9,222 nucleotides of DNA from Desulfobacter sp. (GCA_030145005.1 JAQYWJ010000072.1:1-9222), one strand, 5' to 3'. Shown: positions 1 through 7,238, numbered from the stretch's first letter. Program-made: numbers and translations. Notes: generated by a model from the sequence alone, not told the origin.

Positions 1-971
1 GTTCTTTCCACAGGGCTGTTCTCAAACAGGACAGAATAGACTTCAGCACAGATGGGCAGATCGACATTGAGCTTTTTTGACATGTTATAAACGGACCGGG
101 TGGTTTTGACACCTTCGGCCACCATGCGCATTTCCGAAATAATCTCATCCAGGCACTTGCCCTGCCCGATCTGTTTGCCAACAGTGTAATTTCTGCTGAG
201 AAATCCTGTGCAGGTCAACAATAGATCACCAACGCCGGCCAACCCGGAAAGTGTTAAGGGATCTGCACCCAGGCGGATACCCAAACGGTTCATCTCCGCC
301 AAGCCCCGGGTGATCAGGGCAGCCCTGGGATTAAGTCCCATATTCATCCCGTCACAGACCCCTGCGGCAATGGCGATCACATTTTTCATGGCCCCGCCGA
401 TCTGGGTACCTACAATATCATGGTTAACGTAGACCCGAAAATTGGGCGCAGAAAACACGTTCTGGATAAATTCGGCTACCTCATTTTTCAGTGCGGCTGC
501 AGCCACCACCGTTGGTACTCCGGCAGCCACTTCCTTGGCAAAACTTGGGCCTGACACCACACCGAAATTGTGGTCGGGCAGAAAATCAATAATTTCGGAC
601 AGGATGTCGGTCATGATCATGTGGGTTTTATTTTCAATACCCTTGGAGGCACTGACCAGAATCGTGCCCGGGGAGACAAAAGGTTTCATCTGTGTGGCCA
701 CGGCGCGCATGCAATGGGAAGGCACCACCATGAGCACAAGATCTTTTCCGGACACTGCCTTTTCAATGTCATTGGTGGGTATAATCCCCGGGGGCAGTTT
801 GAACCCAGGCAGAAAACTTCTGTTTTCCCGGTAAAGGGTAATTTCCTCTTTTACCTGGGTTTCAAAAACCCAGTGATCCAGGGTGAACCCTTTATCCGCA
901 AGCATTTTAGCAAGTGCTGTTCCCCAGGCACCTGCCCCGACAACGCCGATTTTTGTATTCATTGTATCCAT
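1..971 (-). CDS. gpsA: NAD(P)-dependent glycerol-3-phosphate dehydrogenase (3'-truncated by window edge)
   Basis: GpsA reduces dihydroxyacetone phosphate to sn-glycerol 3-phosphate in the cytoplasm, supplying the backbone for phospholipid synthesis. I translated the minus strand by hand. It reads open from 971 to base 1, about 323 residues. GpsA proteins are usually about 330-340 residues, so only roughly the last 10-15 are missing. Numbered from the second ATG (962), the N-terminal dinucleotide-binding loop GAGAWGT lies at 9-15, SASKGIE near 104-110, SGPSFAKE near 138-145, the catalytic-lysine motif GGAMKN at 189-194 (Lys193), NPRAALITRG near 211-220 and GVGDLLLTC near 243-251. These are hallmark GpsA motifs. 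Two in-frame ATGs are possible, 971 and 962. I chose 971 because an AGGA lies 12 nt upstream of it, against 21 nt for 962. The gene has its own promoter and is probably not part of the bat operon functionally. Confidence 0.96.
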   Translation of the reverse strand, partial: MDTMNTKIGVVGAGAWGTALAKMLADKGFTLDHWVFETQVKEEITLYRENRSFLPGFKLPPGIIPTNDIEKAVSGKDLVLMVVPSHCMRAVATQMKPFVSPGTILVSASKGIENKTHMIMTDILSEIIDFLPDHNFGVVSGPSFAKEVAAGVPTVVAAAALKNEVAEFIQNVFSAPNFRVYVNHDIVGTQIGGAMKNVIAIAAGVCDGMNMGLNPRAALITRGLAEMNRLGIRLGADPLTLSGLAGVGDLLLTCTGFLSRNYTVGKQIGQGKCLDEIISEMRMVAEGVKTTRSVYNMSKKLNVDLPICAEVYSVLFENSPVER

Positions 972-983
972 AGACGGTTTTAT

Positions 984-987
984 TCCT
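984..987 (-). promoter_or_regulatory. gpsA ribosome-binding site (AGGA)
   Basis: On the minus strand AGGA occurs 12 nt before the ATG at 971 and 21 nt before the ATG at 962. The spacing is somewhat long but favours the upstream start. The site sits directly beside the 3' arm of a GC-rich hairpin (990-1017), which could affect its accessibility. Confidence 0.45.
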
Positions 988-989
988 GC

Positions 990-1017
990 CCGCCCCGGTA
1001 AAATTTTGTCCGGGCGG
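990..1017 (-). promoter_or_regulatory. GC-rich hairpin in the gpsA leader
   Basis: The minus-strand transcript reads CCGCCCGG (1017-1010), a loop ACAAAATTTTA, then CCGGGGCGG (998-990). This forms six CCGCCC/GGGCGG pairs, a one-base G bulge and two further GG/CC pairs. It lies between the gpsA promoter and the start codon, about 2 nt before the AGGA. No run of T follows it, so it does not look like an intrinsic terminator. A role in mRNA stability or translation is inference only. Confidence 0.45.
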
Positions 1018-1046
1018 ATCATTGATGTGTTAAAATTAGGTTAATT

Positions 1047-1075
1047 ATTATATATTAATTTCCAAAAATATTCAA
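1047..1075 (-). promoter_or_regulatory. sigma70-type promoter for gpsA
   Basis: On the minus strand a -35 element TTGAAT (1075-1070) and a perfect -10 element TATAAT (1052-1047) are separated by exactly 17 bp. The surrounding sequence is AT-rich. The predicted start of transcription is near 1040, giving a leader of about 70 nt before the ATG at 971. The promoter lies just downstream of the large palindrome at 1084-1157, so gpsA can be expressed independently of the bat operon. Confidence 0.75.
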
Positions 1076-1083
1076 CTATATAA

Positions 1084-1157
1084 GTGTTTTAACGCAAAGT
1101 CACCCATCTGCGGCGTTGCAGAAAAATTTGCATCTGGGCAACGTTGCGTTCAAACAC
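1084..1157. repeat. 74-bp imperfect palindrome after the bat operon (REP-like or terminator hairpin)
   Basis: The outer arms GTGTTTTAACGCAA (1084-1097) and TTGCGTTCAAACAC (1144-1157) are inverted copies with one mismatch in 14. Pairing continues inward with mismatches and G-U pairs through CCCA/TGGG and TGC/GCA, leaving a loop of roughly 18 nt. The element begins 16 nt after the batD-E stop codon and ends 8 bp before the gpsA -35 box. It could act as a stabilising 3' hairpin or terminator for the bat mRNA, although no U-tract follows. Its size and shape also resemble dispersed REP or MITE-like repeats. No target-site duplication is evident. Whether it occurs elsewhere in the genome cannot be seen here. 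Confidence 0.7.
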
Positions 1158-1173
1158 GGGTTCCATTCAGGCG

Positions 1174-3750
1174 CTATATTATCTCCGCTTTGCTGCATGC
1201 CACCCACCCCACCTTATCTTTGGCAAAACGGATTTTCATGTAATTGTCTTTTTTTTCCAGCACCCGAACCCGTGTACCGGCATGCAGGTCAAACAAGAGG
1301 GTGGCGTTATCCATGGTTCCGGAACGTACACCGGCCTGTTCAGCAAGAATAACGGCCTTTACATCCGAGTTAATCCGGTTGTATTCAAGGCCGGCAGCCA
1401 GGGTTGTGCCGGCAAAAAGCAGGAAAATAAAAATGCCGATGCCCGAAAAAATATGTCTGCTCCTGGCCTTTTGAACCGTTGCCCAGATAAAAAAGCAAAA
1501 AGAGAGTGTGATCGAGGCATACTGAAGCCATTTCAAAGAAACCAGGCCCTGCCAGAAATAAAGGATATTGGAAAAGGAAAATTTAGGTTCTTTTTTATCT
1601 TTTAAAAGGCTTTGGGCATAGGCCAGATTAAATTTCAAATCCGGATCTGACGGTGCAAGTTTTCTTGCCCGCTCATACCAGAGGATGGCCCGGCCTAAAT
1701 CCTTGCTTTTTAAATATGCATTACCGGTATTGTAGAAAAGATCCGGATTCTTCACGCGGGTTTTGGCAATGGACTCGAACTGTGTGGCAGCAGCAGTATA
1801 ATCCCCGGCCTTATAGGCGCGTACCGCATCCACAAACACACCCGCCTTGTCTTTTACGGCGTGAATTTGTTTTGGAACATTGGTATCAGCGGTATCCTGG
1901 GCAGCCATACCCGTACCCCGGGACATGAAAAGGGATAGTCCCACACAGGCCACAACCATGAGCGTACGAATCAGGGATGAAACCTGATCCAGACAGCTTC
2001 GTGCGGTGTTCTCATCCATGGCCTTTCCCCCGAAACGGGCCGCATCCATGGTATCCATCAGCTGGGTGACCTTGTTTACGGTTTCCTGATCCCGGCCGCT
2101 GTGGGATAGAATCTGCCGGGCCTCATCCCGGGTCAGGCTTTCGCCCCCCTTGCCCCCCCGGGCCAGAACGGCATAGGTAAGCGCTGAAGACAGACCCGGC
2201 AGAAACCCGGGATCGTCAGGTGAGATTTTACGCGCTTTTTTTAGATACCCCCATGCTTTTTCACGGTATTGCTCTTTCAGGGATTTTTCCCTGGCGCCAA
2301 ACCGCATGGCCATACTTGCCGCCCCAAACCCTAAAGCCGGCAGGAAAACCAGAAAAGTGAACCAGAACATGGACAGGCAGGTGCGTGAATGGATACTTGC
2401 AATATCTTCTTTGATATCCAGAATATCCCTGTTCCGCAGCTTCACCTCGGATTTTTTGACCTTGGGTGCCGGCGGCGTTCCTGCACCCGTATTTGCGGCA
2501 GGGGTTCCATCCACAACGGTCACAGGACCGCCCGGCTGTACGTCAAGGGTTAAAGGCGTTGTGGTAATGGTTTTATACATCTTTGAATCCGTATCAAAAA
2601 AGACCAGACAAAGGCCCGGAATAACGGCCTTTCCGGGTACAGAGGCGACCAGGGCCTGCTTGAACACTTTGTGTCCCTCAAATCCCTGTTCAGTGACCTG
2701 TACATCCTGGGCCGGGGTGTCTTCATACACCTTGAATTTGTCCCTATCCAGGTTCAGAGCAGGCAAAGCCGCATCCATAATATTTCCCGTTCCCTTGATA
2801 ATAACGGTCAATGTGGCGGATTCGCCTGTTTTTACCGTGTTTTTGTCCAGTGCACTTGATATGGAAAATTTGCCCACAAGGCCTGAAAAGGGCTGATTCC
2901 CTTTATATTCCGGCAAGGGAGAGACCGTCAGATCCACAGCATTGGACACCACGCGCACTGGCTTTGCCGGTGTGGTATCAAAAAAGGAATCGTTAAATAC
3001 GGAATTAAACCGATCACGTTGTCTGGTCCGCTGCATGGGCACCTGGGCCACAAAAACAGCCGGTGAAATGGTAAACTGCCCGGGTGCGTCCGCCTGGACC
3101 AGATATTTTGTCTCATTTACCATGAAAGCCCGGCCGTTGATGGTCCGGGTGTACTTGGACCAGTCCGTCAACTGCTTAGCCGTCAGGCCTTTAAACCGGG
3201 GGGGATCAAAGGAGGCGCCCTTGATCCGTTTTGCCACACACAGTTTCAGGGTATACACGGCTTGCTGTCCCGGCACGATGCCGTCGCTGCTCAGGGATGC
3301 TTCGGCAAAAAAATCGCCCTTGTCATTATCGGCCTGCGCTGAGGGTTCTTTCACCAGGATTTTGATCTCCCTGGTTAATACGGATTCGCCGTCCCGGACA
3401 CAGGTGATGGGCGGAATCGTCAGCACGCCGGTTTTTAAAGGAATCAGCATGTACCGGTATATGACCTTATGGCTCCATGTGCCATTGATATAGCTTCTGC
3501 TGGACTGGGTACCGGCGGGACTGACCTGAAATCCGGTTATGGAAGATGTATCCACGTCGGCCTCACCACCGTCTACAATCACCTGTAATGACAAAACATC
3601 CCGGGGCGTAATACGGGTTTGCTCCACCTGGGCTGTGGCGGTAAAGGCAAGGGCCATGCCGGGCAGACAAAAGAGCAGAACTGCAATTGCCCAGACTGCC
3701 ATATAAAAATGCGTTCGGGTCATAATCGTGAAACTACCAATCCTTATCAT
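1174..3750 (-). CDS. batD: BatD-BatE fusion: BatD ectodomain, cytoplasmic helical domain, TPR and SH3-like domain
   Basis: This 858-residue protein joins two Bat proteins that are separate in Bacteroides. Residues 1-35 form a signal peptide ending in ALA. The beta-rich BatD ectodomain spans about 36-450, with a Pro/Ala/Gly-rich stretch near 406-430. A membrane helix at about 459-479 is followed by a basic, helical segment (480-590). A second hydrophobic, signal-like segment at 594-611 precedes a periplasmic TPR region (about 632-718, including LFYNTGNAYLKSKDLGRAIL). Two more helices (736-757 and 767-786) lead to an SH3-like domain (795-857, ending near GWVACSKAEII). The start at 3750 overlaps batB-C by 17 nt and has GGAG 9 nt upstream. 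An alternative ATG at 3723 would give a shorter signal peptide but has poorer spacing. The ligand and exact role of BatD/BatE are unknown. A scaffold or envelope-sensing part of the Bat complex is the usual inference. Confidence 0.9.
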   Translation of the reverse strand: MIRIGSFTIMTRTHFYMAVWAIAVLLFCLPGMALAFTATAQVEQTRITPRDVLSLQVIVDGGEADVDTSSITGFQVSPAGTQSSRSYINGTWSHKVIYRYMLIPLKTGVLTIPPITCVRDGESVLTREIKILVKEPSAQADNDKGDFFAEASLSSDGIVPGQQAVYTLKLCVAKRIKGASFDPPRFKGLTAKQLTDWSKYTRTINGRAFMVNETKYLVQADAPGQFTISPAVFVAQVPMQRTRQRDRFNSVFNDSFFDTTPAKPVRVVSNAVDLTVSPLPEYKGNQPFSGLVGKFSISSALDKNTVKTGESATLTVIIKGTGNIMDAALPALNLDRDKFKVYEDTPAQDVQVTEQGFEGHKVFKQALVASVPGKAVIPGLCLVFFDTDSKMYKTITTTPLTLDVQPGGPVTVVDGTPAANTGAGTPPAPKVKKSEVKLRNRDILDIKEDIASIHSRTCLSMFWFTFLVFLPALGFGAASMAMRFGAREKSLKEQYREKAWGYLKKARKISPDDPGFLPGLSSALTYAVLARGGKGGESLTRDEARQILSHSGRDQETVNKVTQLMDTMDAARFGGKAMDENTARSCLDQVSSLIRTLMVVACVGLSLFMSRGTGMAAQDTADTNVPKQIHAVKDKAGVFVDAVRAYKAGDYTAAATQFESIAKTRVKNPDLFYNTGNAYLKSKDLGRAILWYERARKLAPSDPDLKFNLAYAQSLLKDKKEPKFSFSNILYFWQGLVSLKWLQYASITLSFCFFIWATVQKARSRHIFSGIGIFIFLLFAGTTLAAGLEYNRINSDVKAVILAEQAGVRSGTMDNATLLFDLHAGTRVRVLEKKDNYMKIRFAKDKVGWVACSKAEII

Positions 3751-5611
3751 TGTTTCGTACTCCGGTTTGGGGAATCAGGGCCATGCCGGGTTTATCTTCC
3801 AGGCGATTGAGACGGTTTTCAAGCATTTTTGACTGTGCCTGCTGCATGTTATCCTGTCCCTTCTGCTCTTTTCCGGTTTTTCCTGCCTGGGTGGCCTGGG
3901 CCTGGGAATCCTTTGGTGACATATCCTGATGCTGATCCGTCTGGGCATTATCCGTTTGGGGCTGGTTTGGCTGCCGGCTATTTTTTTCAGGTTTATTTTG
4001 CTTATTTTTATCACCCTGGTTTTCTTTTTGAGACTGATCTTTTTGATCCCGGCTGTTTTGCTGATTCTGATCCTTCTGCTTTTGATCCCCCTGCTCATTG
4101 TTTGACTTGTCTTTATTTTGTTTGTCCTGATCTTTATTCTGCTGATTTTGCTGCGGCTGTTTTTTCTCCTCAAGCTTTTTCTTTACTAACTCGAGGTTTT
4201 CTTTGGCCTGGGTATCATCGGGAAATTCCTTGAGCAGGTTCTGATAATCCTCAATGGCCTTGTCCAGATGATTTTGACGGTAACGGGTGTTGGCAAGGTT
4301 ATACAGGGCATTGTGTTTAAGCTCCCTGTCCTTTGCATTCACAGCCTGGGCAAAGTTGGATTCAGCCAGGTCATATTCACCGGCTGCATAGGCAGCAGCC
4401 CCGATGTTATAATAGAGACGCGGGTCATCCGGGTTTTCAAGCTGGGCGTCAATAAAATGCTTTTTTGCCTGCTGGAACTGCTTGTTTTCCCAGGCCTGCA
4501 TACCCTGCTTAACCGGGGAAGTCCATAACCCGGCCCGGGCAAGCCCCGGTGCCATAATCCCCATGGCAATGGCCAGACAAATCAATGAACGCCCGCCTTT
4601 AACATCGCGTTTCCGGCCAGATCCCTGGGGAAAAACAAGTTCTGCAAGCAGCAGCAGTACACAGGGAAGCAAGGCCCACTGAAACCGTTTTTCCCAGACC
4701 TTTTTGCGGCCCTGGGTCAGCTCCTTTCGCTCCATTGTGCCCAGAATATCACCGGAATAGATCTGTTCAAGGTCCATGTCCCCGGCCACGGACCGTACAT
4801 ACCGGCCCTGGGTCATGGCAGTAATTTTTTTAAGCATGGTTTCGTCCACTTTTGACAAAATGATATTGCCTGCGGCATCCTTTTTGAACCCTCCGCCCTT
4901 GGCCGGAATTGGAGCACCGGCCGGGTCCCCTACCCCGATGGCGAAAATACGGATTTTCTCTTTGGCAAATTTTTCCACCACGTTGGTCAAGGCGCCTTCA
5001 TCACCGGCTGTATCCTCACCGTCCGTGATGAGAATGATGGCTTTTCCCGCGGTGGATGAAGGATCTAATCCGTTGTAACAGGTCTCCAGGGCTGCGGTCA
5101 AATCCGTGCCCCCCACAGGCAGATAATCCGGGTCCAGGGCATCAAGGAAAATCCCGAATGCGTTGTAATCAAGGGTTAACGGGCATTGCAGCACGGCAGC
5201 CCCGGAAAAGGCCACAAGCCCTGCCCGATCCGAGCGCATTAACCGGGTCAGGTCAATGATTTCACGCTTGGCCCGGGTCAGTCTTGTGGGGGAGACATCC
5301 TGGGCCAGCATGCTGCGGGAACAGTCCAAAGCAATCATGATATCCACCCCTTTCTGGGTGGTTTTCTCCCAGCGGTACCCGGCCAGGGGGCCTGCCAGGG
5401 CGACCACGGCAAATCCTGTGGCAAGTAAGGCCAAAACCGCTTTTGCCCATTTGGGGCCATGGGAGAAGCCGGGCAGAATATGATCAAACATGGAAGCTTT
5501 CGCATACCGGGCAAGGATCTTTTTGTGCCGGAAAATGCCGTACACAAGCAATCCTGCCAGGGGCAGAAGTCCCCACAAAAAAAACAGAATATGTGGGTGG
5601 TCAAATTTCAT
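3734..5611 (-). CDS. batB: BatB-BatC fusion: membrane-anchored VWA domain plus periplasmic TPR domain
   Basis: This 625-residue protein starts with two membrane helices (about 8-26 and 56-75) joined by a basic loop. A VWA domain follows at about 88-300. Its metal-binding MIDAS residues are visible: DCSRS at 96-100, Thr169 in GGTDL and Asp197 in ITDGED. A third helix lies at about 312-328. A second hydrophobic segment (342-360, ending LARA-G) looks like the original BatC signal peptide. Three TPR units follow (about 364-468), then a Q/N/K/D-rich linker (about 484-560). The C-terminal tail is short and less biased, with LNRLEDKPGMALI near 601-613 and a final KDW. AAGGA lies 7 nt before the start, and 32 nt separate it from batA. 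The TPR part probably binds partner proteins in the periplasm. A sequencing-error fusion is unlikely because the frame is clean across the junction. Confidence 0.92.
   Translation of the reverse strand: MKFDHPHILFFLWGLLPLAGLLVYGIFRHKKILARYAKASMFDHILPGFSHGPKWAKAVLALLATGFAVVALAGPLAGYRWEKTTQKGVDIMIALDCSRSMLAQDVSPTRLTRAKREIIDLTRLMRSDRAGLVAFSGAAVLQCPLTLDYNAFGIFLDALDPDYLPVGGTDLTAALETCYNGLDPSSTAGKAIILITDGEDTAGDEGALTNVVEKFAKEKIRIFAIGVGDPAGAPIPAKGGGFKKDAAGNIILSKVDETMLKKITAMTQGRYVRSVAGDMDLEQIYSGDILGTMERKELTQGRKKVWEKRFQWALLPCVLLLLAELVFPQGSGRKRDVKGGRSLICLAIAMGIMAPGLARAGLWTSPVKQGMQAWENKQFQQAKKHFIDAQLENPDDPRLYYNIGAAAYAAGEYDLAESNFAQAVNAKDRELKHNALYNLANTRYRQNHLDKAIEDYQNLLKEFPDDTQAKENLELVKKKLEEKKQPQQNQQNKDQDKQNKDKSNNEQGDQKQKDQNQQNSRDQKDQSQKENQGDKNKQNKPEKNSRQPNQPQTDNAQTDQHQDMSPKDSQAQATQAGKTGKEQKGQDNMQQAQSKMLENRLNRLEDKPGMALIPQTGVRNNDKDW
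3760..3763 (-). promoter_or_regulatory. Ribosome-binding site that decides the batD-E start (GGAG)
   Basis: GGAG lies 9 nt upstream of the ATG at 3750, inside the 3' end of batB-C. The next in-frame ATG (3723) has its nearest SD-like AAGGA 17 nt away, which is too far. This supports the longer protein with a 17-nt overlap and coupled translation. Confidence 0.6.
3812..4164 (-). repeat. Low-complexity segment encoding the Gln/Asn/Lys/Asp-rich linker of BatB-C
   Basis: The coding strand here is A-rich, with repeated CAG/CAA, AAC/AAT, AAA and GAT codons. The encoded stretch (residues about 484-600) is almost free of hydrophobic residues in its first two thirds. The repeat is irregular at both DNA and protein level, with no fixed unit length. 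It probably forms a disordered, highly charged linker. Such stretches vary in length between strains, so replication slippage is plausible. Confidence 0.7.
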
Positions 5612-5643
5612 ATGTGCGTCCTTTTAACCCTATCTGTCAAACC

Positions 5644-6675
5644 TTAAGGCAGCTCCAGAAGCCTTGTGCTGCCAAGACCCAGACATGCAAGGTAAAGCAG
5701 CAGTCCCGGGATCAGGAACAGGGTATAAAGCTCCTTGTAATCCACCCATTTGTCCACCTTGACCTTTGTCTTTTCCATTGAATCAATCATCTTATAAATG
5801 GATGCAAGGCTGTCAATGTCCTTGGCTTTAAAAAAGGTGCCCCCGGTCTGTTTGGCAATTGAATCCAGGGCATCCCAGTCCATATCCACCTGGCGATACA
5901 CATACTGCTTGCCAAAAAGCCCGTCCACAAGGAAAGGGACTTTGCCCCTGGAACCCACGCCAATGGTGTGAATTTTAATCTTTCTTTGGGCGGCGATCTT
6001 AGCGGCCTCCTGCCAGGACAGTTCACCGGCATTGCTCTTTCCGTCGGTGAGCAGAATAATGATATTCGACTTGGCCGGTATATCTTCCAGGCGTTTTAGC
6101 GAAATGCCCAGGGCATCGCCAATGGCAGTGCTGGGTCCGGCAGCCCCGATCTTCAAATGATCGAGCATGAATGCAATGGTGTTGTAATCCCGGGTCAACG
6201 GTAGCTGGGTAAAAGCATGGGTACCAAACACCACAAGGCCGATGCGATCCCCTTCCCTTTTCATGATAAAATCGGAAACCACCCCCTTGACCGCGTCAAG
6301 GCGGGTGACAATCTTTCCGTCGCGTTTAAAATCAAGGGCTTTCATGGACCCGGACAGGTCAAGGGCCAGAACAATATTCACCCCTTCGGTCTCCACATTG
6401 ATCTTGCGCTCTCCGGCCTGGGGCCGGGCAAGGGCAATAATCATCAGGCTTAAGCCCAGCACCTTTACCAGGGGCATGAGACGGGCCGCTAAAACAGCGA
6501 AACTGAAAGGCACCCGGGAAGTACCGGTCAGACTTGACACTCGAATACTGTGGCCCGAAAACTTAGGAAGCCATTTGAATGAAAACCGTCTGGTATTTTT
6601 GGCCGTGTGAACCAGCAGCCAGATCCAGGGCAGAATAAGCAACAGCAGAAACCAGGGGGAGGCAAATCGAAACAT
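5644..6675 (-). CDS. batA: BatA-type VWA membrane protein
   Basis: This 343-residue protein has the BatA layout. An N-terminal pair of membrane helices (about 7-23 and 60-82) is separated by a very basic loop. A VWA domain spans about 95-300, and a C-terminal helix lies at about 316-335. All MIDAS positions are present: DLSGS at 106-110, Thr183 in PSTAIGDAL and Asp211 in LLTDGKS. The domain should therefore bind a divalent cation and possibly a protein ligand. The basic loop places the VWA domain in the periplasm by the positive-inside rule. The start overlaps the previous stop by 1 nt (TGATG) and has a strong GGAGG 7 nt upstream (6683-6687). The Bat family is linked to aerotolerance in Bacteroides and to stress survival elsewhere, but no biochemical activity is established. 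Confidence 0.94.
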   Translation of the reverse strand: MFRFASPWFLLLLILPWIWLLVHTAKNTRRFSFKWLPKFSGHSIRVSSLTGTSRVPFSFAVLAARLMPLVKVLGLSLMIIALARPQAGERKINVETEGVNIVLALDLSGSMKALDFKRDGKIVTRLDAVKGVVSDFIMKREGDRIGLVVFGTHAFTQLPLTRDYNTIAFMLDHLKIGAAGPSTAIGDALGISLKRLEDIPAKSNIIILLTDGKSNAGELSWQEAAKIAAQRKIKIHTIGVGSRGKVPFLVDGLFGKQYVYRQVDMDWDALDSIAKQTGGTFFKAKDIDSLASIYKMIDSMEKTKVKVDKWVDYKELYTLFLIPGLLLYLACLGLGSTRLLELP

Positions 6676-7238
6676 CAGGCATCCTCCGCATCTTCTTTGG
6701 CCGGCTCATCTGCGATCATCTGTTCAATCCGGGCCACAAGGCTGCCGGCAAGGGCCAGATCCTGCTCCATACGCCCGGCATCCAGAGTCCCCTGGGCTCC
6801 TAAGGGCATATAGCGGATGGGATCACACTGGTCCTGGAACTGAATCAATTCCGTTTTAAGCCCGGTATCCAAGTATTTAAGGCTTTTTACAGCCCTGGCC
6901 ATCTCCTGGGAGGTCATCTCGGAACAATTGATTTGAAACGTGCCTGAAACATAGGTTTTCACAATACGTCCCAGTTCAAAATAAAAAATCTTGGCATCGT
7001 GGCCGAAATCAACCATGCACTGTTCCAGGTCACGGGCCGCTGTCTCATATGGAGAGAGTAGCGGAAGAGCCTGGGCCTCATGGGTCTTGTTCTTTCTTTT
7101 TTTAAGCCAGTAACGGATGATCAGGGCAATCAGCGCACAAAGCACAATTGTCCCTGCTCCCCAAAGAAGCCCCCGGACCAATCCCGGATCCATGCCTGTC
7201 ATCACCGGCGGTCGTATGTCATGAATATCTTCAAGCAT
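6675..7238 (-). CDS. Small membrane protein, DUF4381-like, of the MoxR/Bat operon
   Basis: This 187-residue protein has a short N-terminus with DIHDIRPPV (4-12), one membrane helix at about 22-42 and a basic stop-transfer KKRKNK (46-51). A cytoplasmic helical domain spans about 62-175, with LSPYETAARDLEQ, a KTYVSGTF motif and MTSQEMARAV. The layout (short outside end, single helix, inside helical domain) and its place between DUF58 and BatA match the DUF4381 family. The assignment rests on layout and short motifs rather than a strong signature. It is joined by TGATG overlaps to genes on both sides, so its amount is probably tied to theirs. It may link cytoplasmic MoxR/DUF58 to the membrane VWA proteins (inference). 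GGGAG lies 11 nt before the start. Confidence 0.75.
   Translation of the reverse strand: MLEDIHDIRPPVMTGMDPGLVRGLLWGAGTIVLCALIALIIRYWLKKRKNKTHEAQALPLLSPYETAARDLEQCMVDFGHDAKIFYFELGRIVKTYVSGTFQINCSEMTSQEMARAVKSLKYLDTGLKTELIQFQDQCDPIRYMPLGAQGTLDAGRMEQDLALAGSLVARIEQMIADEPAKEDAEDA

Noticed and set aside
442..834. Plus-strand open frame opposite gpsA
   Set aside because: Lies fully antisense to a gene with all GpsA motifs; its translation shows no recognisable domain.
1084..1157. Palindrome as a classical Rho-independent terminator
   Set aside because: No run of T follows either arm in the direction of bat transcription; kept as a repeat/3' hairpin instead.
2306..2896. 196-codon plus-strand open frame opposite batD-E
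   Set aside because: Antisense shadow of the BatD ectodomain and first helix; no ribosome-binding site or known motif.
3812..4164. Linker-encoding repeats as a CRISPR array or tandem repeat
   Set aside because: No constant repeat or spacer length; the pattern is codon-level bias inside an intact gene.
3775..4173. Minus-strand alternative frame rich in Arg/Lys/Ile/Ser
   Set aside because: It is the shifted reading of the A-rich linker of batB-C; the biased composition explains why it stays open.
3734..5611. BatB-C fusion as a sequencing or assembly artefact
   Set aside because: The frame is continuous through the junction, the linker between helices reads as ordinary coding sequence, and the second fusion in the operon has the same design.
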